Source: JADJEK01 sp052034255
GTDB lineage: Bacteria > Planctomycetota > B15-G4 > JADJEK01
DNA length: 64,000 nucleotides
Direction: 5' to 3'
NCBI GenBank assembly: GCA_052034255.1
Contig: JBPOIU010000006.1
Location: 57,436-121,435, forward strand
The notes under the pieces: model-generated
What the model was told of the DNA's origin: nothing
Seen by the model: only the letters and a program-made list of their open reading frames with translations
The model's database searches: none
Part shown: positions 59,397 to 64,000 of the stretch, piece after piece
Numbering within the stretch: the first letter of the stretch is position 1
Layout of the letters: the number at the start of each line of letters is the position of its first letter
Program-made: the position numbers and the translations under genes

Positions 59397-60469
59397 CGTT
59401 GCGCGCGGTCGCGTTCACCAAGACGTCGGCGATCGGCCCGTCCAGCCGCTATCGCTACGTCCAGTACCGCGAGCGCCTCGCGCGCGAAGGCATCGAACTC
59501 GACATCCGGCCGCTGTTTCGCGCCTTCTGGTTCCGCTTGCTTCGTTGGCCTGAACCCTGGCGCACGCTCGCGAAGTGGCTCTACACGCCGTTGCGCTTCG
59601 TCGCGCGGGCGCTGCAACTGTGCACACTGCGCGCCTCCGACGTCGTGCTCGTCGAACATCAGTTGTTCCCGTACGTGCCGCCTTGGGGCGAAGCGCTGCT
59701 CGCGCGCCGACGCCTTGGCTACGTGCTCGAGTTCGACGACGCGATCTATCTGACGCGTGGCCACCGCGCGAAACTCGAACGCATGTGTGCCTCCGCGCGC
59801 ATGGTCGTCGTCGGCAACGCGTTCCTGGCCGAGTTCGCGCGCCCGTTCGCGCGCGCGGTCGAAGTCACGCCGACGACGATCGACCTCACGCGGTATCCCA
59901 CGGCTCCGCGCGCGACGCGGGCGTCCCCCGCCGGCGCGCGACCGCTCGTGATCGGCTGGATCGGCTTGCCGTACAACTTCGACGCCCTCGCGTCGTTGGC
60001 AACGCCGTTGCGCGACCTCGCGCAGGAGTTCGAGTTCGTGCTGCGCGTGGTGTCGGCGGGCGCGCCGGACCTCCCCGGGGTCACCGTCGAACGCGTGGAG
60101 TGGACCGAGGCCGGAGAGGTCGACGCCATCACGACCTTCGACGTCGGCGTCATGCCGTTGCGGGACGACGCGTGGTCCCGCGGCAAGTGCGGCCTGAAGA
60201 TCCTGCAGTACTTCGCCGCGTTCGTGCCCGTGGTCGCCTCCCCGGTCGGCGTCAACGCGTCGATCGTCGATCACGGAGTCAACGGTTTCTTGGCCGAGAA
60301 CGCCGATGAGTGGCGCTCGTGCCTGCGGACGTTGCTGACCGATCCAAAATTGCGCGCGCGCTTCGCATTGGCGGCGCGGCAGCGTGTCGTCGAACGCTTC
60401 GACGCGGATCGTGAAGCCGTCCGCATCGCGCACCGCATCCGTCGTCTGGCCGGAGTCGAGACCCGATGA
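59393..60469 (+). CDS. glycosyltransferase, GT4-like
   Basis: 358 residues from ATG 59393. The N-terminal FTKTSAIGPSSRYRYVQY and EFDDAIYLTRG are seen in GT4-like enzymes of lipopolysaccharide-type loci. The donor domain has GWIGLPYNFDAL, and KCGLKILQYFAAFVPVVASPVG replaces the common EGFG..E pattern. ATGA overlaps at both ends imply tight coupling with its neighbours. Confidence 0.88.
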   Translation: MTLRAVAFTKTSAIGPSSRYRYVQYRERLAREGIELDIRPLFRAFWFRLLRWPEPWRTLAKWLYTPLRFVARALQLCTLRASDVVLVEHQLFPYVPPWGEALLARRRLGYVLEFDDAIYLTRGHRAKLERMCASARMVVVGNAFLAEFARPFARAVEVTPTTIDLTRYPTAPRATRASPAGARPLVIGWIGLPYNFDALASLATPLRDLAQEFEFVLRVVSAGAPDLPGVTVERVEWTEAGEVDAITTFDVGVMPLRDDAWSRGKCGLKILQYFAAFVPVVASPVGVNASIVDHGVNGFLAENADEWRSCLRTLLTDPKLRARFALAARQRVVERFDADREAVRIAHRIRRLAGVETR

Positions 60470-61518
60470 GCTTCTCCGCATTGGCGGCGTGGACTTGGCA
60501 CGACGCGACTCCGACCGTCGCGTTCCTGGTCGCGGCGGCGCTCGGGCTGTTCTTCACGCCGCGCATGCGCGAGGCGGCCGAACGCTTCGGCATCGTGGAC
60601 CAGCCCGACGGCCGACTGAAGACGCAACGCGCCCCGGTCGCCTATCTCGGCGGACTCGCGATCTACCTCGCCTTCCTCGTCACGCTCGGCGTGCTGGTCG
60701 ATTTCGAGCAACGCGTGCTCGGCCTGCTGCTGGCGTCGACGCTGGTGCTGCTGCTCGGCTTGTTCGACGACCTGAAGGCGCAGACGCCCACCGTCAAGTT
60801 CGCGGGTCAGATCCTCGCCGTCTTCGTGTTGATGAAGGCCGGCATCCGGATCCAGATCACGGTTCTCGAAGGGGTGCCGTACCTCGCGGAAGCCGTGACC
60901 CTGCTGTGGATCGTCGGCATCACGAACGCGTTCAACATCATCGACGTGATGGACGGACTCGCCTCGGGGACCGCGGGCGTCGCGCTGCTCGGACTGGGCG
61001 CGATGGCGTGGTGGAACGGCGACATCGCGATCGCGGCGTTCACGCTCTCGCTCGCCGGCGCCGCCTTCGGCTTCCTGCGCTCCAACATCGCTCCCGCGCG
61101 GATCTACCTCGGCGACGCCGGCTCGATGTTGCTCGGCTTCCTGGTCGCCGCATTGGCCACGCAGGCGTCGTGGGCGAAGCACTCGCCGTTCGCCGTGGCC
61201 GCACCCATCGTGCTGCTGGCCGTTCCGATCTTCGACACCGCGTTGGTGTCCTTCCACCGATTGAAGCGCGGCACTTCGCCGTTCCGCGGTTCGCCGGACC
61301 ACTTCGCGGTCCGCCTGCGCAAGCACGGCTTCCGCGCGGAGCGCGTCGCGCCGGTCACCTGGGCGATCGGAGCGCTCTGCGCCGGACTCGCGCTGTGGCT
61401 CACGCGGACCGGGGATCGGGGAAGTCTCGCGATCCTCGGCGGCGTTCTGGGCGCGGCCTGCGCGATCGGCGTCTGGGTCTCGCGCTACGACGGCCACGGG
61501 CCGCGGCCCCAGGCGTGA
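60466..61518 (+). CDS. WecA/MraY-family polyprenyl-phosphate sugar-1-phosphate transferase
   Basis: 350 residues, about ten helices. Signature loops: GLFDDLKAQ, NAFNIIDVMDGLASG and YLGDAGSMLLGF, and the C-terminal PDHFAVRLRKHG in place of the HHH motif. This places it with WecA-type enzymes that start O-antigen or capsule subunits by transferring GlcNAc-1-P or a related sugar to undecaprenyl phosphate. The substrate is not certain. Last gene of the glucokinase-glycosyltransferase operon. Confidence 0.92.
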   Translation: MSFSALAAWTWHDATPTVAFLVAAALGLFFTPRMREAAERFGIVDQPDGRLKTQRAPVAYLGGLAIYLAFLVTLGVLVDFEQRVLGLLLASTLVLLLGLFDDLKAQTPTVKFAGQILAVFVLMKAGIRIQITVLEGVPYLAEAVTLLWIVGITNAFNIIDVMDGLASGTAGVALLGLGAMAWWNGDIAIAAFTLSLAGAAFGFLRSNIAPARIYLGDAGSMLLGFLVAALATQASWAKHSPFAVAAPIVLLAVPIFDTALVSFHRLKRGTSPFRGSPDHFAVRLRKHGFRAERVAPVTWAIGALCAGLALWLTRTGDRGSLAILGGVLGAACAIGVWVSRYDGHGPRPQA

Positions 61519-61573
61519 GCGCGGCGACGCGGGGAACTCACGGTTGCTTCGCGAGCGCCCGCCCGGAACGAAT

Positions 61574-61610
61574 CGAGGCCGCGGGCTCGAGCATCGAACC
61601 TGCGGCCTCG
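61574..61610. terminator. hairpin between convergent glycan operon and tRNA gene
   Basis: CGAGGCCGC (61574-61582) pairs with GCGGCCTCG (61602-61610) across a 19-nt loop. It lies between the WecA-type gene (plus) and tRNA-Glu (minus) and could end transcription from both sides. No U-tract. Confidence 0.45.
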
Positions 61611-61621
61611 CGGTGGATTGG

Positions 61622-61696
61622 TGACCCCACGGGGATTTGAACCCCGGTTTGATGGCTGAGAACCATCCGTCCTGGACCAGGCTAGACGATGGGGCC
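61622..61696 (-). tRNA. tRNA-Glu (anticodon CTC)
   Basis: 75-nt cloverleaf on the minus strand; CCA is encoded at 61621-61619. Acceptor GGCCCCA/TGGGGTC (one G-U), anticodon stem GATGG/CCATC with loop TTCTCAG (anticodon CTC), and T-stem CGGGG/CCCCG with loop TTCAAAT. It reads GAG, the preferred Glu codon in a GC-rich genome. Confidence 0.96.
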
Positions 61697-61884
61697 GATC
61701 GAGCGCGGCATTCGAGCGGCGCGTCATGGCGAAATCAAGATGCGACTCGCAGACGTTCGATCATCGCATGCCGTTCGCGAACGATTTCCGCATCCGATGA
61801 CAGCCGCGGACGTCGCGCCCGTCTGTGTGCGCACCACGGAATTCGCGGCGCGTGCGAATGCTCGCGCCTGCCGCGGCCGACTGC

Positions 61885-61890
61885 TAGTTT
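61885..61890 (+). promoter_or_regulatory. -10-like element upstream of a CarboxypepD_reg gene
   Basis: TAGTTT in the context GACTGCTAGTTT lies 34 bp before ATG 61924. The context resembles that at 46503. No clear -35. Confidence 0.3.
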
Positions 61891-61923
61891 CGCGTCCGTT
61901 CGATCCTCCCGACCCTCGAGTCC

Positions 61924-63885
61924 ATGCCCAAGTCCCGCCTCGCTCCATTCCTACTCGTCGCGATGCTGCTGTCGGCAGCCGCCGTGCTGCTGACGACGCT
62001 CGGCCACGACGACGGTCCGCCCCCGCCGATCGACGTGCCCTCGAAGCCGCGCTCGCTAAAGCAACAGCCGCGCAGGACCACCGAGCCGGAGCCGCCGCCG
62101 CTCGAGGCCGCGGACGAGGTCGTCACCGACCCGACTCCGGTCGAAGAACCCTTCGACGACATCGACGATGCCGATCTAGTCACCGCGATGACGGGACGCG
62201 TGCTGACTCCCGCCGGCATCCCGGCGCGCGGCGCACGCGTGACGTTGCTGCGGCAACTCCCCGGCTCCGCACTCGGCCCGGGGCCCAACAAGCGCGCGCA
62301 GGAACCCATCCAAGTCGATGACGCCGGATCCTATGGATTCGTTGGCCTGAAGCCCGGCGCACAGTACGTGGTGCGCGCGGAGCATCCCGACTACCCACCC
62401 GCCTCCACGGCCCCGGCGCGCGCGCGCAAGGACGAGACGGTCGAGCTGCCGGACGTGTCGTTCGTCGTCGGTTGTTCGATCGTCGGCACGGTGTCGGACG
62501 AACATGGCCGCGGACTGGCCTCGGCGCGCGTGAGCGTTTACGACCTCGTGCGCGGGTTCGCTGATGCCTCGAGCTCCACGCGGACCGCGACCAGCGTCGT
62601 GACCACGGACGAACGCGGCGTGTTCAGCGCGCAACGCCTCGCCCCCGGCGTCTACGAAGTGCTCGTCGTCGCGCCGAAGTACGAAGCGGCGATCACCTCG
62701 AACATCGACCTGTCGGCACCGCGCGCGGAGAAGCGCCTCGCGATCACGCTGCACCCCGGTCATTCGATCGCCGGCCGCGTGCTCGATCTCTCGGGTTCAC
62801 CGGTCGAAGGCGCCCGCGTCCAAGCCGTGCAGGTCACGAAGGACAGCCGGCGGTTCGGCAGCGCGCTGACGCGCGCGGACGGCCGGTTCCGCATCGACGG
62901 CCTCGGCCTCGGCGATTACCGCGTCAGCGTCGACAAGGCCGGTTACACGAGCGCACAGCGCAACCGCATCGCCGCCGACTCGCTGGGCGTTCAGTTCCGC
63001 CTCGCGCAGAACGCGGGCATCACGGGATTCGTCGTCGCTAGCGACGGCACGACGCCGGTGCCGGCGTTCGGGATCATGCTGCATCAACTCGGGAAGGGCG
63101 ATCACCCGAACCGTGTGCTCGGCGGGATGCGCTCGTTCTCGGCGCGCGACGGCTCGTACACGCTCGAGGACGTTCCGCCCGGGCGCTACAAACTGAAGGT
63201 CTTCGCGAACGACTACGGACCGACGTGGAGTGAACCGGTCGACGTCGAGCGCATCTTCGTGCATGGCATCAAGGTCGTGCTCGAGGTCGGCGCGACGTTG
63301 CGCGGCACCGTGATCGACATCGACGGACGACCGGCGGCCGGTGCGACCGTGCTGTTGCTCGAGAACACGTACCGCCGCAATCCGGCCGCGGCGTTGCTCT
63401 ACGGCTCGTACACGCACTACGCGAGCGCGAAGACCGACGCGAACGGCGGATTCACGATGCGAGACCTCGAGCCGAAGCGCTACCAGATCGAGGTCCAATT
63501 GCCCGAGCGGATGCCGCTCTCGAAACTCGACGTCGACATCGTGAAGGGCGAGAACGACGTCGGGCCCTTGGTGCTGCACGTCGGCGGCGGCGTGAAGGGC
63601 TACGTGATCAATGAGCGCGGGGCTCCGGGCAACGCGGCGCGCGTCACGGCACGCAATCCGAAGACCCAGGTCTCGTACGAGACGACCTGCGACGCGGAGG
63701 GCGCGTTCGAGTTCAGGAATCTCGAGCCCGGCGATTGGATCCTGGTGCCGTCCCCGCCCGCGTCCGATCCGTTCGCGAATCACCCACTGACCGCGATCAC
63801 GATCGCGTCGTTCTCGCAGATGACGGTGACGATCACGGAAGGCCGCACCGACAGCGTGACGTTGCCGATCAAGACGTCGCGCTGA
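61924..63885 (+). CDS. membrane-anchored protein with carboxypeptidase-regulatory-like repeats
   Basis: 653 residues. N-terminal signal anchor (about 7-25), a Pro/Glu-rich linker to residue 75, then about six CarboxypepD_reg units: GRVLTPAGIPARGARVTL, GRVLDLSGSPVEGARV, GTVIDIDGRPAAGATVLL, each ending in phrases like GLKPGAQYVV and LEPGDWIL. No catalytic domain. It is a single gene, unlike the operonic relatives at 20894-26119, and could be an extracellular or periplasmic scaffold. The stop codon lies at the base of the palindromic element. Confidence 0.87.
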   Translation: MPKSRLAPFLLVAMLLSAAAVLLTTLGHDDGPPPPIDVPSKPRSLKQQPRRTTEPEPPPLEAADEVVTDPTPVEEPFDDIDDADLVTAMTGRVLTPAGIPARGARVTLLRQLPGSALGPGPNKRAQEPIQVDDAGSYGFVGLKPGAQYVVRAEHPDYPPASTAPARARKDETVELPDVSFVVGCSIVGTVSDEHGRGLASARVSVYDLVRGFADASSSTRTATSVVTTDERGVFSAQRLAPGVYEVLVVAPKYEAAITSNIDLSAPRAEKRLAITLHPGHSIAGRVLDLSGSPVEGARVQAVQVTKDSRRFGSALTRADGRFRIDGLGLGDYRVSVDKAGYTSAQRNRIAADSLGVQFRLAQNAGITGFVVASDGTTPVPAFGIMLHQLGKGDHPNRVLGGMRSFSARDGSYTLEDVPPGRYKLKVFANDYGPTWSEPVDVERIFVHGIKVVLEVGATLRGTVIDIDGRPAAGATVLLLENTYRRNPAAALLYGSYTHYASAKTDANGGFTMRDLEPKRYQIEVQLPERMPLSKLDVDIVKGENDVGPLVLHVGGGVKGYVINERGAPGNAARVTARNPKTQVSYETTCDAEGAFEFRNLEPGDWILVPSPPASDPFANHPLTAITIASFSQMTVTITEGRTDSVTLPIKTSR

Positions 63886-63973
63886 TCGACTCCGTCCGAT
63901 AGTCGTCGCGTAAAGCGACGACTCGCGGACGGAGTCGATACCCCACCAGGTGTCCGAGGCGACGACAGTCGCC
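63885..63973. repeat. two-hairpin palindromic element, copy B, starting at a stop codon
   Basis: Begins at the last base of the CarboxypepD_reg stop codon. A long stem (63885-63909 with 63915-63939, loop GTAAA, a few mismatches) is followed by the small stem GGCGAC/GTCGCC (63958-63973). It is homologous to copy A (50576-50666) in the same orientation relative to its upstream gene. Confidence 0.8.
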
Positions 63974-64000
63974 GCCACGTTCAACAGGCACAGATGTACG

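Noticed and set aside
61622..61696. Integrated element at tRNA-Glu
   Set aside because: tRNA genes are common integration sites, but no integrase and no repeated 3' end of the tRNA was found in the flanking sequence.

Overview
The window looks like chromosomal DNA from a GC-rich (about 70 % G+C by eye) Gram-negative-type bacterium, most likely a member of the Planctomycetota. This assignment is an inference from gene content, since no rRNA or universal marker gene lies in the window. Supporting features are several lipoproteins, an ECF sigma factor encoded beside a transmembrane Ser/Thr kinase, large secreted proteins built from carboxypeptidase-regulatory-like repeats, secreted M14 and S9 peptidases, and a complete MoxR/Bat operon. 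Coding density is high. At least fourteen gene junctions overlap as ATGA, GTGA or TGATG, so translational coupling is the normal operon style here.

Layout: (i) 1-5242, minus strand: three cyclophilin-type prolyl isomerases (two lipoproteins) followed by two M14 carboxypeptidase paralogues, one of which has lost its zinc ligands. (ii) 5354-9614, minus: a YtrA/GntR-type regulator, an ABC ATPase, a permease, a membrane protein and a short esterase-like protein in one overlapping operon behind a palindromic operator. (iii) 9641-10250: two 10-bp tandem-repeat arrays facing each other as a giant inverted repeat, between that operon and a divergent DUF3419 / haem-oxygenase-like oxidase / GNAT cassette (10281-12819). 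(iv) 12846-20720: two S9 peptidases, a polytopic membrane protein, a 4-oxalocrotonate tautomerase and a dienelactone hydrolase. (v) 20894-28701, minus: kinase, ECF sigma factor and two very large CarboxypepD_reg proteins. (vi) 28909-32472, plus: histidine kinase, response regulator and an unknown protein. (vii) 32456-41862, minus: MoxR, DUF58, a Bat-associated lipoprotein, BatA, a BatB/BatC fusion, BatD and a BatE-like protein. (viii) 42063-52470: HAD hydrolase, CMD protein, MFS transporter, FAD amine-oxidase-like protein and glycosyltransferase, cation/proton antiporter, a primary-type sigma factor and a MerR regulator. (ix) 53223-61518: a cell-surface glycan group with a LicC-like nucleotidyltransferase, TMTC-like mannosyltransferase, glucokinase, two GT4 enzymes and a WecA/MraY-type phosphotransferase. 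(x) tRNA-Glu and one more CarboxypepD_reg protein.

Much of the window serves the cell envelope: exported foldases and peptidases, stress and envelope sensing (Bat, ECF/kinase, two-component) and polysaccharide assembly. The most unusual non-coding structures are the 10-bp G-tract arrays (9641-10250), a two-hairpin element found twice exactly at stop codons (50576-50666 and 63885-63973), a MITE-like inverted repeat (15076-15238) and a 12-bp CCCGGG-rich array (20812-20892).
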